DNA from: Paracoccus aurantiacus
GTDB taxonomy: Bacteria > Pseudomonadota > Alphaproteobacteria > Rhodobacterales > Rhodobacteraceae
Length of the DNA stretch: 64,000 bases
NCBI RefSeq assembly: GCF_007993065.1
Contig: NZ_VOPL01000001.1
Coordinates: forward strand, 62,001-126,000
Direction of reading: 5' to 3'
Part shown: one piece after another, positions 53,301 to 62,177 of the stretch
Layout of the letters: each line of letters starts with the position of its first letter
Position numbering within the stretch: position 1 is the first letter of the stretch
Program-made: the position numbers and the translations under genes
The notes under the pieces: model-generated
The model's database searches: none
Seen by the model: the letters and a program-made list of their open reading frames with translations, nothing else
Told to the model about the DNA's origin: nothing

Positions 53301-55801
53301 CCGACTGTTTGCGTCGCCGGAAGGATCAGCGCCGTGTCGCGGCGCTCGACCGGGCGGCCTGCGCCTTCCAGCACGTCGATGCGCAGTTCTGCGGTCCATG
53401 GGCGCGACGCGTTGGCCAGCCCCGGCGGCAGGGCGATCTTGGCGGTGAAGTTGCCCTCGGCGTCGGTCCGGCCCGCCAGCATCTCTGCGCTTTGGCTTTC
53501 GGTTTCGTCATGACGGCCGAAGCGATAGCCTTCCCAACCCGGAACAGTCTGCGCCGGGCGCAGCGTTGCCTGCCCCTCGACTGAAAGATCGGCTGCGGGC
53601 GCGCCGAACAGCCAGCGCGCGCTGATTTCGGTCGTGATCTCTGCCGTCGGTGGCAGGGGGCTGTCGGGCAGATCGAGCGTGAAGTCGATCCGTTCGGGCA
53701 GAAAGTCCTCGACCAGCATATTCGCGGATGCAAGCGCCGGGCCATCGGTTTCGACCACAAGGTCGATACGCCACGACCCGCGCGGCGCGGTCGCCGGGAT
53801 CGGGAAATTCAGCACATAGCCCCCATCGCCCGCAGCTTCGGGCATCAGGCGCGCATATTCGGCCCCGTCCGGCCGGAAGATTGTCGCGGTAAGCGGAAGC
53901 CCGTCAATCGCAGCGGCCAGCCCGTCGCGCGTCACGATCGTCGCATGCGCTGTTTCCCCTGCGCGGTAGGCGCCGCGATCAAGGGCCACAAAAACATCGA
54001 CCGGCGGGGCGGGCGGATTGCCTTCAACGCCCCGGTCGGACAGATCGAATTCCGGGTCAATCAGCGACAGAAAACTTAGATCGGCGATCTCGTCGTCTTC
54101 CGTCCGTGTCGCCGTCACCATCGCCGGCGCGGCGGCGTCGCGACCGCGCGTCAGGCCGATATCGAAGCGGGCAATTCCCTGATCGTCGGTCACGGCCGTG
54201 CCAAGAACAGCATTGCCGCGCGACACGAGCGACACGGAAATGCCCGGCCGTGCCCCGGCATCCGACAGCCCCCGCACCGCGACGGTCAGCCCGTCGCTGC
54301 CCGAGAAACTGGACAGACCCAGATCAGAGACCATGAACCATTGCGTTGCCGCCGGGCTGGTATAGGGATCGACATTGGGAACCGAGGCTGAAAGCGCGTA
54401 GATGCCCGGCAGAAGCGGGCCGGCCTGATCGCGCAGGTCAAGGCGGGTCGTGACCTCGGCATTGATCGGATGATCTCCGCCGCCGACCGGCGGTGCGACT
54501 GTCGCGAAACCTGTCCAGACCGCGTCGCCGAGCCTTGAGGAGAAATTGCTGGCGCGCCACCCCTGAAGCGGCATCCCGAACATGTCGTCGCGCAGCGCGG
54601 TGACGAGGTTGCGATCCGACATGCGATACAGCGTCAACGCCACTTCATCCGTGTTGATCGTGGACATGGTCAGCCCAAGATCGCCCGAGGCCGGAAGCAC
54701 ATAGGCGCGCCCCGGAAATCTGACCACGGGATCGCGGTCGGGAATATAACTGGTCTGGGTCACGTCGCGGCGCAGCAGCTCACCCGACGCGGCGGGCATG
54801 CCTGCGCGCAGCGTCACTGTCACGTCCTGTCCCCGCGCCATTCCGGTGACGCAGATATCGGAGCCCTGCGCCTCTATCCCCATCGCGGGGTCGGGCAGGC
54901 CGATATAGGTGCGCAGGTCGACATTGCGCGATACCGGTTCCGAGAAGCTGATGCAAAAGCGTGGCTCCGGCCCGCTGGCTGCGACGTTGTTATCGGTGAC
55001 GCGGAAGCCGAAGCGACCTTCGAAATCATCAAGGATCGCGGCAATCGCCGGATCGTCGGCCGAGCCTTGCCGAAGCGCCTGCAACCCGTCGCGGCCGCGA
55101 TCAACCGCGTCGGCGGCACGTGCCCACAGCGCGAGAAGATCGTCCCCGTCACGCGGATCGCGCAGCCACGCATTGGTCGCCGCGATCAGCGCGGCAGCGC
55201 GCAGGTTGGCGGCATCATCGGCACCTTCGGCGGCCGCGCTCATCAGGCGCGAAAGTGTCGTCCAGTCCTCTGTCAGATCGGTCAGCGCTGTGATCGCGCC
55301 CTGTGTGCGCAGCGCGCCGCGCGGATCGCTGCCGCGCCACGCCTCGACCGATTGGCGCAGATCGTCGATGGGCAGCCCATATCCCGGATAGGTCTGCCCA
55401 AGCGTCTGTGCCTGCGAGAATGCGGCTGCAAGATCGCGCTCGGACAGCCAGTCGCGCGCGGCATCGGCACGATCGCGGGCGCGGCTTGCCGTGATCGGGT
55501 CGGTATGCATGACCTCGCCCGACAGCGCGCCACCGAATGGCACGCGCGCGCCGGAACCGGCCTTCGGAAAACACGCGCGGCTGGCGGCGTTATAGGTCAG
55601 CGCGGTGCAGGCATCATTGGCCAGACAGGCCTGAACGCAGGCGGATTGGTTGATATTGAAGATCGGTCCCAGATCGCCACCGGGCAGATCGAAGCCGTCC
55701 TGAAGGGGGATGCGCGTCTGGGGCACGATGCCCTGCGCGCCGACCGCCGAGGCCAGCCCCAGAAATGCCATACCCAACACCGCCGAAATCGCCCTGCGCA
55801 T
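50315..55801 (-). CDS. Alpha-2-macroglobulin family protein with N-terminal PAN-like domain
   Basis: An 1828-aa exported protease trap, YfhM type. The signal peptide is about 1-22 (cleavage near ASAVGAQG). Residues about 35-90 resemble a PAN/Apple-type domain with Cys pairs (QSACVQACLANDACTALTYN and ACFPKAGSG). A series of macroglobulin beta domains and a bait region follow. The thioester motif YGCTEQITSSAMPQL (Cys near 1378) is kept, as are the helical thioester domain (GLWNSSYGEPWLDAF) and the receptor-binding C-terminus (ending GWTMSGDVTIAP). It would bind cell-wall or proteases in the periplasm. Not a lipoprotein here: no lipobox Cys is visible. It overlaps pbpC by 23 nt. Confidence 0.93.
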   Translation of the reverse strand: MRRAISAVLGMAFLGLASAVGAQGIVPQTRIPLQDGFDLPGGDLGPIFNINQSACVQACLANDACTALTYNAASRACFPKAGSGARVPFGGALSGEVMHTDPITASRARDRADAARDWLSERDLAAAFSQAQTLGQTYPGYGLPIDDLRQSVEAWRGSDPRGALRTQGAITALTDLTEDWTTLSRLMSAAAEGADDAANLRAAALIAATNAWLRDPRDGDDLLALWARAADAVDRGRDGLQALRQGSADDPAIAAILDDFEGRFGFRVTDNNVAASGPEPRFCISFSEPVSRNVDLRTYIGLPDPAMGIEAQGSDICVTGMARGQDVTVTLRAGMPAASGELLRRDVTQTSYIPDRDPVVRFPGRAYVLPASGDLGLTMSTINTDEVALTLYRMSDRNLVTALRDDMFGMPLQGWRASNFSSRLGDAVWTGFATVAPPVGGGDHPINAEVTTRLDLRDQAGPLLPGIYALSASVPNVDPYTSPAATQWFMVSDLGLSSFSGSDGLTVAVRGLSDAGARPGISVSLVSRGNAVLGTAVTDDQGIARFDIGLTRGRDAAAPAMVTATRTEDDEIADLSFLSLIDPEFDLSDRGVEGNPPAPPVDVFVALDRGAYRAGETAHATIVTRDGLAAAIDGLPLTATIFRPDGAEYARLMPEAAGDGGYVLNFPIPATAPRGSWRIDLVVETDGPALASANMLVEDFLPERIDFTLDLPDSPLPPTAEITTEISARWLFGAPAADLSVEGQATLRPAQTVPGWEGYRFGRHDETESQSAEMLAGRTDAEGNFTAKIALPPGLANASRPWTAELRIDVLEGAGRPVERRDTALILPATQTVGIRPGFEGDTVPEDAEATFSIVALGAALSPEQAEVSWRLNRIETDYQWYAIDGDWQWEPVTSRSPLGAGTLDLRGDGPTELAVPVTWGQFELVVTAANGAESSVVFDAGWGAVSAAADTPDRLRVTLDKQAYRAGDTARVTFEAAADGAALVSVMSNRLVALETVAMRAGTNTVELPVTDEWGAGVYVAVSAIRPVAADAGHAPVRGLGLVPASVDPGDRLLSASFEAAAETTPRQNVEVLLRVKGANAGETVHATVWAVDQGILNITGYQPPSAAAHYFGQRRLGVGLRDLYGRLILASGAADGAIRSGGDAMAAGSLAPPPTEKLMAWFSGPLTLGADGTATVSVQLPDFNGEVRLMAVVWSRTGVGQADQTMRVRDPVVMTVTAPAFLSPGDQARAEIALTHVSGPAGEIALSVSPQGDGGVTLVTADLPEKVTIADAERLPLNLSLVAPEQEGIAGLTVSAVLPDGRTVTKDLQVPVMRLDQPITRALRLTLRPGESLRPDLSALGEFAPGSGRLMLAAGPFALLDVPAALTLLRDFPYGCTEQITSSAMPQLYAAGLMPEGGPALSAENTKSVEDAITRIITRQTASGGFGLWNSSYGEPWLDAFVSDFLSRARQAGHAVPEANFRRALSNLQNRLNAAPDPQYADADETAAMAYAAYVLARERAAVVSDLRYYADVGSESFKTPLAAAQLGAALASLGDQPRADRMFGRAASLLDAQVDPQNLRRDFGTLLRDRAAVLTLAAEAGTEKLDQNRLAADIAREIAARSDRGGLSTQEALWTVLAGQALLSRSDPAQGVTVGDAPLGAPVADLGDAGTPLAQPLGNSGTRDVDVTISATAVPVGPVSAGGTAYQISRRYFTPDGQPVDPARLQQDARMVAVIDITPFDDMGGRLIITDPLPAGFEIDNPNLIAAGELSGLDWLKSTETEMAEFRADRFAASVELTEARPIQLAYRLRAVTAGQFHHPAATVSDFYRPERRGWTMSGDVTIAP

Positions 55802-55950
55802 GACAAAATCCCCAATATTTAAAGAACTCCTGCAACTGTGCCAGAGCGCCCCGGTTTGGGCAATGGCGTTAAGCCGCGGCAGCGCGTCCGGCAGGGCTTG
55901 ACCCCATCATCAGGGTTTCCGAACATGGCCAAAAGCAAAGGAGTTGCCGA

Positions 55951-57078
55951 ATGAAAACCCGTGCCGCAGTCGCCCTGGAAGCAGGCAAGCCGCTGGAAAT
56001 CATGGAGGTGAATCTCGAAGGCCCGAAGGCTGGCGAGGTTCTGGTCGAGATCAAGGCTACCGGTATCTGCCACACCGATGAATTCACCCTGTCCGGTGCC
56101 GATCCCGAGGGCTTGTTTCCGGCGATCCTTGGTCATGAAGGCGCGGGCGTGGTGGTCGAGGTGGGCGCGGGCGTCACCAGTGTAAAGCCGGGCGATCACG
56201 TCATCCCGCTTTACACGCCCGAATGCCGCCAATGCGCATCCTGTCTGTCAGGCAAGACCAACCTTTGCACCGCGATCCGGGCGACGCAGGGCCAAGGGCT
56301 GATGCCGGACGGAACCAGCCGCTTTTCAATGCCGGACGGCACGCCGATCCATCACTATATGGGTTGCTCGACCTTCTCCAACTTTACCGTGCTGCCGGAA
56401 ATCGCGGTCGCGAAGGTCCGCGAGGACGCGCCTTTCGACAAGATCTGCTATATCGGCTGCGGGGTGACGACGGGCATCGGGGCCGTCATCAACACAGCCA
56501 AGGTCGAGATCGGCGCGAAGGCGGTTGTATTCGGGCTTGGTGGCATCGGTCTGAATGTGTTGCAGGGCCTGCGTCTTGCAGGCGCCGACATGATTATCGG
56601 GGTCGATCTGAACGACGACAAGAAGCCGATGGCCGAGCGGTTCGGCATGACCCATTTCATCAACCCGAAGAATGTCGAGAATGTCGTGCAGGAGATCGTC
56701 AATCTGACGAAAACCCCGTTCGACCAGATCGGCGGCGCGGATTACAGCTTTGACTGCACCGGCAATGTGAAGGTGATGCGCGACGCGCTGGAATGCACGC
56801 ATCGCGGCTGGGGCGTCTCGGTCGTGATCGGTGTCGCACCCGCAGGGGCCGAAATCAGCACCCGGCCTTTCCAGCTTGTCACCGGAAGGGTCTGGAAGGG
56901 CACGGCTTTTGGCGGCGCGCGCGGTCGAACCGATGTTCCCAAAATCGTTGACTGGTATATGGACGGCAAGATCGAGATCGATCCGATGATTACCCATAAG
57001 CTCACCCTGGATCAGATCAACGAAGGGTTCGACCTGATGCACGAGGGCAAGTCGATCCGCTCGGTCGTCGTGTACTGA
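55951..57078 (+). CDS. S-(hydroxymethyl)glutathione dehydrogenase / class III alcohol dehydrogenase
   Basis: A 375-aa zinc-dependent medium-chain dehydrogenase (EC 1.1.1.284). It oxidises the glutathione adduct of formaldehyde to S-formylglutathione. It has the catalytic zinc site [12 protein letters not shown] and GHEGAGVV, the structural zinc quartet [16 protein letters not shown] (about 93-108), the class III ALIxxx-type [15 protein letters not shown], and the NAD-binding [17 protein letters not shown]. Ribosome binding site AAAGGAG. A GNAT gene and fghA follow, with 1 bp and an overlap respectively, so the three form one formaldehyde-handling unit. Symbols such as frmA, flhA or adhI are used in different genera. 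Confidence 0.96.
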   Translation: MKTRAAVALEAGKPLEIMEVNLEGPKAGEVLVEIKATGICHTDEFTLSGADPEGLFPAILGHEGAGVVVEVGAGVTSVKPGDHVIPLYTPECRQCASCLSGKTNLCTAIRATQGQGLMPDGTSRFSMPDGTPIHHYMGCSTFSNFTVLPEIAVAKVREDAPFDKICYIGCGVTTGIGAVINTAKVEIGAKAVVFGLGGIGLNVLQGLRLAGADMIIGVDLNDDKKPMAERFGMTHFINPKNVENVVQEIVNLTKTPFDQIGGADYSFDCTGNVKVMRDALECTHRGWGVSVVIGVAPAGAEISTRPFQLVTGRVWKGTAFGGARGRTDVPKIVDWYMDGKIEIDPMITHKLTLDQINEGFDLMHEGKSIRSVVVY

Positions 57079-57079
57079 A

Positions 57080-57610
57080 GTGGGTGATACGCAAGGGCAG
57101 GCGATCTTCATCCGCAAGGCGGAAGCGCGGGATGAGGACGCAATCTGGGCCATTCTTGAACCCGTTTATCGCGCCGGCGAAACCTATTGCATCGACCGCG
57201 ACATTTCGGCCGAGGACGCGCTTGCCGACTGGTTCGCGCAGCCGTTCACGGTGTTTGTCGCGGAAGCAGATGGCACGGTTCTGGGCACCAGCCATGTCGG
57301 GCGCAACCGTCCCGGCGGTGCGTCCCATGTGGCCAATGCCAGCTTCGCGACCGCGCCCGAAGCACGCGGACGCGGGGTCGCGTCGCGGCTTGTCGCTCAT
57401 GCAAAGGACTGGGCACGCGCGCAGGGCTTCCGGGCCATGCAGTTCAATTTTGTCGTTGCCAGCAATGCCGACGCCATTCACAGCTGGCAGAAAGCGGGGT
57501 TCGCGGTCGTCGGGCGTCTGCCGGGCGCGTTTCTGCATCCCCGTCTGGGCTATGTCGACGCGCTGGTGATGTATCACGACCTGATGAAGGATGAATCCGA
57601 TGACGCTTGA
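57080..57610 (+). CDS. GNAT family N-acetyltransferase
   Basis: A 176-aa acetyltransferase. It starts at GTG 57080, 1 bp after the dehydrogenase stop, with KAEARDEDAIWAILEPVYRA. The acetyl-CoA loop is NASFATAPEARGRGVASRLV (R-G-R-G at about 97-104), then HAKDWARAQGFRAMQFNFVV and SNADAIHSWQKAGFAVVGRL. It sits inside the formaldehyde oxidation gene set and its end overlaps fghA, so it is co-expressed; whether it takes part in C1 metabolism is unknown. Similar pairings of a GNAT with this pathway occur in other Rhodobacterales as far as I recall. Confidence 0.88.
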   Translation: MGDTQGQAIFIRKAEARDEDAIWAILEPVYRAGETYCIDRDISAEDALADWFAQPFTVFVAEADGTVLGTSHVGRNRPGGASHVANASFATAPEARGRGVASRLVAHAKDWARAQGFRAMQFNFVVASNADAIHSWQKAGFAVVGRLPGAFLHPRLGYVDALVMYHDLMKDESDDA

Positions 57611-58436
57611 GACGATCAGTGAGAACAGGAGTTTCGGCGGCGTTCAGGGTGTTTACCGGCATTCGTCCGAGGCGACGGGCACGCGGATGACCTTTGCGGC
57701 CTATCTGCCGCCCGCCGCCGCAGCCGGCCCGGTGCCGGTTCTGTGGTATCTTTCCGGGCTGACCTGCACGCATGAAAACGCCATGACCAAGGCCGGCGCG
57801 CAGGAACATGCAGCCCGCGAGGGCATCGCGCTGATCTTCCCCGATACCTCGCCGCGCGGCGAGGATGTCGCCGACGACGAGGCTTTTGATCTGGGGCAGG
57901 GTGCGGGCTTCTATGTCAATGCGACAGAAACGCCGTGGGCACCGCATTTCAGGATGTGGGACTACATCACGGCAGAGCTTCCCGCCGTTGTGTTCGACCG
58001 CTTCTCTCTGCGCCGCGACGCTCAGGGGATTACGGGGCATTCGATGGGCGGGCACGGCGCGCTGACAATCGCCATGACCATGCCCGAGACATATCGAAGC
58101 CTGTCGGCATTCGCGCCCATCGCGAACCCCTCCGAATCCGATTGGGGCCGCAAGCAATTTGCAGCCTATCTGGGCAATGATGCTGCTGCCTGGGGTGGCC
58201 ATGATGCGACGTTGCTGATGCGCGAGAAGGGCTATCCCGGCGATCTGCTTGTCGATCAGGGCAGCTCTGACCAGTTTCTCGACCTGCTGCGACCGCAGGC
58301 GCTGGCCGAGGCGATGGCGGCGCGTCGTCAGCCGTCGGTGATGAGGATGCAGGAGGGATACGATCACAGCTACTTTTTCGTGCAGACCTTCATGGGCGAT
58401 CATGTACGCTGGCACGCCGAGAGGTTGCGCGACTGA
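57600..58436 (+). CDS. fghA: S-formylglutathione hydrolase
   Basis: A 278-aa esterase-fold enzyme (EC 3.1.2.12) that hydrolyses S-formylglutathione to formate and glutathione, the step after the dehydrogenase at 55951. It starts TLETISENRSFGGVQGVYRH; the motif WYLSGLTCTHENAMTKAGAQ, the nucleophile ITGHSMGGHGALTIAM (Ser near 145), and a C-terminal DHSYFFVQTF with the catalytic His are in place. The ATG at 57600 fits AAGGA eight bases before; ATG 57591 is possible. It overlaps the GNAT gene by 11 nt. Confidence 0.95.
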   Translation: MTLETISENRSFGGVQGVYRHSSEATGTRMTFAAYLPPAAAAGPVPVLWYLSGLTCTHENAMTKAGAQEHAAREGIALIFPDTSPRGEDVADDEAFDLGQGAGFYVNATETPWAPHFRMWDYITAELPAVVFDRFSLRRDAQGITGHSMGGHGALTIAMTMPETYRSLSAFAPIANPSESDWGRKQFAAYLGNDAAAWGGHDATLLMREKGYPGDLLVDQGSSDQFLDLLRPQALAEAMAARRQPSVMRMQEGYDHSYFFVQTFMGDHVRWHAERLRD

Positions 58437-58549
58437 CGCCGGCTGCTGAAAATACGCCTTGTATGCATGCGGGGCTTCGGTCCATCTTGCCGGCGAAGAA
58501 CTGGGGCAGGCGTGAACGCGCCGCCCGCAACGGATCAGGGAGGATTCCG

Positions 58550-59545
58550 ATGAGTTTTGTTCGCACCAGCCTTGCAGCCCTTGCCGCGACGGCGATCATG
58601 ACGATTGCCGCGCAGGCCGAAACGCTGCGCCTTTCACATAATGTCGGCGACACGACGACATGGCAGAAAGGCGCAGAAAAATTCGGTGAGCTGCTGAAAG
58701 AAAAAACCGGCGACGCCTATGACGTTCGTGTCTTTCCGAATGCGCAGCTCTCGGGCGGCGATCAGATGAAACAGGCTGAGATGGTCGGACGCGGCGCGCT
58801 GGATCTCGTCGTGACATCTGCGATCAATGTGACGCCGCTGGTGCCTGAAATGGCCGTTTTCTCGTTGCCCTACATGTATAGCGACTATGCGCAGGTCGAT
58901 GCGACGACACAGGGCGATGCGGTCAAACCGCTGGAGGAGATCCTTCTCGGGAAAGGGATCAAGGTTCTTGCCTGGGGCGAGAACGGCTTCAGGGAACTGA
59001 CCAATAACAAGCACGCGGTGAAATCGCCCGACGACATGAAGGGCCTGAATATCCGCGTGGCGGGGCCGATGTATATCGACGTCATGAACGCGCTGGGTGC
59101 AAATCCGCAGCAGATGCAGTGGTCGGAAACCCTTACCGCGCTGCAGCAGGGCGTGGTTGACGGGCAGGAGAACCCGATTGGCGCGGTCATCATCCCGCAG
59201 CAGGTCTATGAGATGCAGAAATATCTGACGACCTGGCACTATTCCTATGACCCGCTGTTCCTCGGTGTGTCGCAGGCGAAATGGGACAGCCTTGATGCCG
59301 ATACGCAGGCGAAGTTCCAGGAGGCCGCGACCGAAGCCATGCAATATCAGCGCGAGATCAGCCGCGAGGCCACCGATAGCGGCGTCGCGTTCTTGAAGGA
59401 AAAAGGCATGGAAATCTACGAACCCACGCCAGAGGAACTTGACGCCTTCCGCTCAGCGACCAAGCCGGCATTCGATACATGGGCCGAGAAGGTCGGTCCC
59501 GATCTGGTGAAATCGTTCCAGGACGCCGTCGCGTCCGCGCAATAA
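58550..59545 (+). CDS. dctP: TRAP transporter substrate-binding protein (DctP family)
   Basis: A 331-aa periplasmic solute receptor. The signal peptide is about 1-25 (cleavage near IAAQAETLR). The mature chain reads LRLSHNVGDTTTWQKGAEKF, then VFPNAQLSGGDQMKQAEMVG and GAVIIPQQVYEMQKYLTTWH, with MKGLNIRVAGPMYIDVMNAL forming the ligand loop and the conserved Arg (about 150-170). It delivers a carboxylate, of unknown identity, to the DctQM membrane pair. AGGGAGGA precedes the ATG. A GTG/ATG extension from 58463 is not part of the signal peptide. The next gene starts 49 bp later. Confidence 0.93.
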   Translation: MSFVRTSLAALAATAIMTIAAQAETLRLSHNVGDTTTWQKGAEKFGELLKEKTGDAYDVRVFPNAQLSGGDQMKQAEMVGRGALDLVVTSAINVTPLVPEMAVFSLPYMYSDYAQVDATTQGDAVKPLEEILLGKGIKVLAWGENGFRELTNNKHAVKSPDDMKGLNIRVAGPMYIDVMNALGANPQQMQWSETLTALQQGVVDGQENPIGAVIIPQQVYEMQKYLTTWHYSYDPLFLGVSQAKWDSLDADTQAKFQEAATEAMQYQREISREATDSGVAFLKEKGMEIYEPTPEELDAFRSATKPAFDTWAEKVGPDLVKSFQDAVASAQ

Positions 59546-59594
59546 CAACGCGCGCGGCGGGCCATGCTGTCCGCCGCAACCATCCGGGGGGAAG

Positions 59595-60086
59595 ATGCGC
59601 TTTATTCTGAACGAGGCTGAGAAGATCGTTTGCGCGGCGATCTTTCTGGGCATGACCGCGATCGGTTTTGCGAATGTCTGCGCGCGCTACCTGACCCATT
59701 ACTCCCTTGCCGCGACCGAAGAGCTGCTGACCTATGGCTTCCTGTTGCTGACGGTGTTCGGTGCCGCCATCGCCGCGCGCCGGGGCGAGCATCTGGCCGT
59801 GACCCTGCTGACCGACAAGCTGCCGCTGACGCTGCGCAGGGCCGTGTTTCTGCTGGCAGTGGCGCTGACTGTGTTCCTTCTGGCAATGTCGGCTTGGTTT
59901 TCGTGGCAGGCGCTCGTCAACACCTTCCGCAACGGGATGACATCCTATGCGCTGCAGATCCCGGCCTGGTATTATCAGGCGGCGGTCCCTTTCGGTTTTG
60001 CGCTGATTATCGTGCGTTACCTGCAATATGCGGCGACATATCTGCGCGATCCTGACAGCGCGCCGGACGAGGTGCCCGATGTCTGA
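59595..60086 (+). CDS. dctQ: TRAP transporter small permease (DctQ)
   Basis: A 163-aa four-helix membrane subunit (helices about 9-27, 46-67, 83-104 and 123-146), with NVCARYLTHYSLAATEELLT and AAIAARRGEHLAVTLLTDKL as the DctQ family pattern. It links the DctM channel to the receptor. GGGGGAAG precedes the ATG at 59595. The final codons overlap the dctM start by 8 nt, so translation is coupled. Confidence 0.9.
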   Translation: MRFILNEAEKIVCAAIFLGMTAIGFANVCARYLTHYSLAATEELLTYGFLLLTVFGAAIAARRGEHLAVTLLTDKLPLTLRRAVFLLAVALTVFLLAMSAWFSWQALVNTFRNGMTSYALQIPAWYYQAAVPFGFALIIVRYLQYAATYLRDPDSAPDEVPDV

Positions 60087-61407
60087 CCTGCTGGCGCAGA
60101 TCCCGGCCGGCACGCAGATGGTGCTGGCATTCTTCCTGCTTATGGCGGTCGGTGTGCCGGTCGCTTTCTCGCTTGGTCTGTCGGCGCTTTACGCGATGTG
60201 GCTGATCGGCTTCGGCTTTGAACTCGCGGGCGATCTGATTGCCGCGGGCATTGCGAAATATTCTCTGCTGGCCATTCCGTTCTTCATTCTTGCCGGGTCG
60301 CTGATGGGGTCGCTTGGCATTGCCGAGCGCATGATCCGGTTCTTTCGCGTGCTGATCGGCAGCCTTCCGGGCGGCATGGGTGTGGTCGGAACGGTCGTCT
60401 GCCTGTTCTGGGGAGCGGTATCCGGCTCTGGCCCCGCATCTGTCGCCGCCATCGGCCCCATGCTGATCCGCGCGATGGAGGAAGACGGATACAGCCGCGC
60501 CTTCGCCGCGGGGCTGGTTGCCACGGGTGCGGCCTTTTCAATCGTCATCCCGCCATCGATTGGCCTCGTGATTTACGGGGTGATCGCCGATACGTCGATC
60601 TCGGACCTTTTCATTGCGGCGATCATTCCCGGCATTTTCATGGGGCTGATGATGCTGGCGGTCTTGCCCTTCGCCGAACGCGGAAAGGGGCGAACGGCAC
60701 TGGACAGGATCAGCCCCGACCCCTATGCGGGCCACGGCTATGGCGCGCGGCTGTGGCGAAGCTTTGTGCACAGCTTCTGGGGGCTGATGACGCCGGTCGT
60801 TATCCTTGGCGGCATCTATTCCGGCGTCTTCACGCCGACCGAGGCGGCGCTTGTCGCGACGGTCTATGCGCTGGCGGTGGGCGGCATCTTCTATGGCACG
60901 CTGAATATTCGCGGGCTTTATGAATCGCTGGCCGACGCGGCTTCGTCCTCGGCCGTGGTCATGATGGTCGTGGCTTATGCAAGCCTGTTCGGCTGGGTCG
61001 TCACGGTCGAGGATCTGGTCGGCAGCTATTCCACCGCGCTTCTTGGCGTGTCGGATCAGGGCTGGGTCGTCCTGATCGTCATCATGCTGATCCTGCTGGT
61101 GGCGGGAATGTTCATGGATGCGGTAACGGTCATGTTCATCTCGCTGCCGATCTTCATGCCGGTGGTCCACGAACTCGGCTGGTCGCCGGTCTGGTTCGGG
61201 GTGCTGTTGATGGTGAACCTTGCCATAGGGCTGATTACACCCCCCGTTGGCATCAATCTTTACGTCGCCGCCAATGTCACGAAGCTGTCGATCGAGCGGG
61301 TTGCAAGGGGCGCGTTTCCTTTCCTGCTGGCCAGTCTGGTCGGACTGATCGGTGTCGCGGCCTTCCCCGAAATGTCTTTGTTCCTCGTTCGCGTGCTGGG
61401 AGAGTAG
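60079..61407 (+). CDS. dctM: TRAP transporter large permease (DctM)
   Basis: A 442-aa, roughly 12-helix, sodium-coupled C4-dicarboxylate TRAP permease of the UT/DctM family. It starts at ATG 60079, inside the last codons of dctQ. Conserved segments include MGSLGIAERMIRFFRVLIGS, WGAVSGSGPASVAAIGPMLI and IPPSIGLVIYGVIADTSISD, then ITPPVGINLYVAANVTKLSI near the C-terminus. The substrate is set by the DctP receptor. The SDR gene starts 1 bp after its stop. Confidence 0.93.
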   Translation: MSDLLAQIPAGTQMVLAFFLLMAVGVPVAFSLGLSALYAMWLIGFGFELAGDLIAAGIAKYSLLAIPFFILAGSLMGSLGIAERMIRFFRVLIGSLPGGMGVVGTVVCLFWGAVSGSGPASVAAIGPMLIRAMEEDGYSRAFAAGLVATGAAFSIVIPPSIGLVIYGVIADTSISDLFIAAIIPGIFMGLMMLAVLPFAERGKGRTALDRISPDPYAGHGYGARLWRSFVHSFWGLMTPVVILGGIYSGVFTPTEAALVATVYALAVGGIFYGTLNIRGLYESLADAASSSAVVMMVVAYASLFGWVVTVEDLVGSYSTALLGVSDQGWVVLIVIMLILLVAGMFMDAVTVMFISLPIFMPVVHELGWSPVWFGVLLMVNLAIGLITPPVGINLYVAANVTKLSIERVARGAFPFLLASLVGLIGVAAFPEMSLFLVRVLGE

Positions 61408-61408
61408 G

Positions 61409-62158
61409 ATGCCGAATGCCATCGTCACAGGTGCCGCGCGCGGCATCGGCCTCGCGACCACGAAGCTGTTTCTGGCCGAGGGGCGCCGCGTCGCGATGAT
61501 CGACAGCGATGCCGACGAACTTGCGCGGGCGGCCGGGGCGCTGGAAAACGTGTTGCCCATCGTCTGCGACGTGTCGGACGAAGCACAGGTCGCGGCGATG
61601 GCCGGGCAGGTTGCGAAGGATTTCGGCAGCGTCGACGCGCTGGTGAACAATGCAGGCGTCGCGGATTTCCGCCCGATGGACCAGACCGACCTGCAGGTGT
61701 GGCGGCGCGTCATGGCGACCAATCTTGACGGCGTTTTCCTGACATCTCAGATGGTTATTCCGCATATGACGGCCGGGCGTGGGGCGATCGTCAACATCGC
61801 CTCGATCAGCGGGCTGCGCGCCTCGACGCTGCGGGTGGCGTATGGCACGTCCAAGGCTGCCGTGATCCATCTGACCCGGCAGCAGGCAGCGGAACTGGGC
61901 GAACGCGGCATCCGGGCAAATTGCGTTGCCCCCGGCCCGGTGGATACCAAGCTTGCGCTTGCGGTCCATAGCCCCGAAATCCGCGCGGCCTATCACGATG
62001 CGATCCCGCTGAACCGCTATGGCAAGGAAGACGAAATCGCACAGGTGATCGTCTTTCTGTGTTCCGAAAAGGCCGGGTATGTGACCGGCCAGACCATCGC
62101 CGCCGATGGCGGATTCGATGCAACCGGCGTCGGGCTGCCCGCCCTGCGCCAGACATGA
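61409..62158 (+). CDS. Short-chain dehydrogenase/reductase (SDR)
   Basis: A 249-aa NAD(P)-dependent oxidoreductase. The Rossmann motif is AIVTGAARGIGLATTK (TGxxxGxG, about 6-17), then VDALVNNAGVADFRPMDQTD, the Ser in NIASISGLR and the YxxxK pair YGTSKAAV near residue 150, followed by IRANCVAPGPVDTK. MIDSDAD at the end of beta 2 (Asp) points to NAD rather than NADP. It sits 1 bp after dctM and 19 bp before the tctC-type gene, bridging two transport systems, so it probably acts on the imported hydroxy acid. Substrate unknown. Confidence 0.9.
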   Translation: MPNAIVTGAARGIGLATTKLFLAEGRRVAMIDSDADELARAAGALENVLPIVCDVSDEAQVAAMAGQVAKDFGSVDALVNNAGVADFRPMDQTDLQVWRRVMATNLDGVFLTSQMVIPHMTAGRGAIVNIASISGLRASTLRVAYGTSKAAVIHLTRQQAAELGERGIRANCVAPGPVDTKLALAVHSPEIRAAYHDAIPLNRYGKEDEIAQVIVFLCSEKAGYVTGQTIAADGGFDATGVGLPALRQT

Positions 62159-62177
62159 CCTGACAGGAGGATATAAC

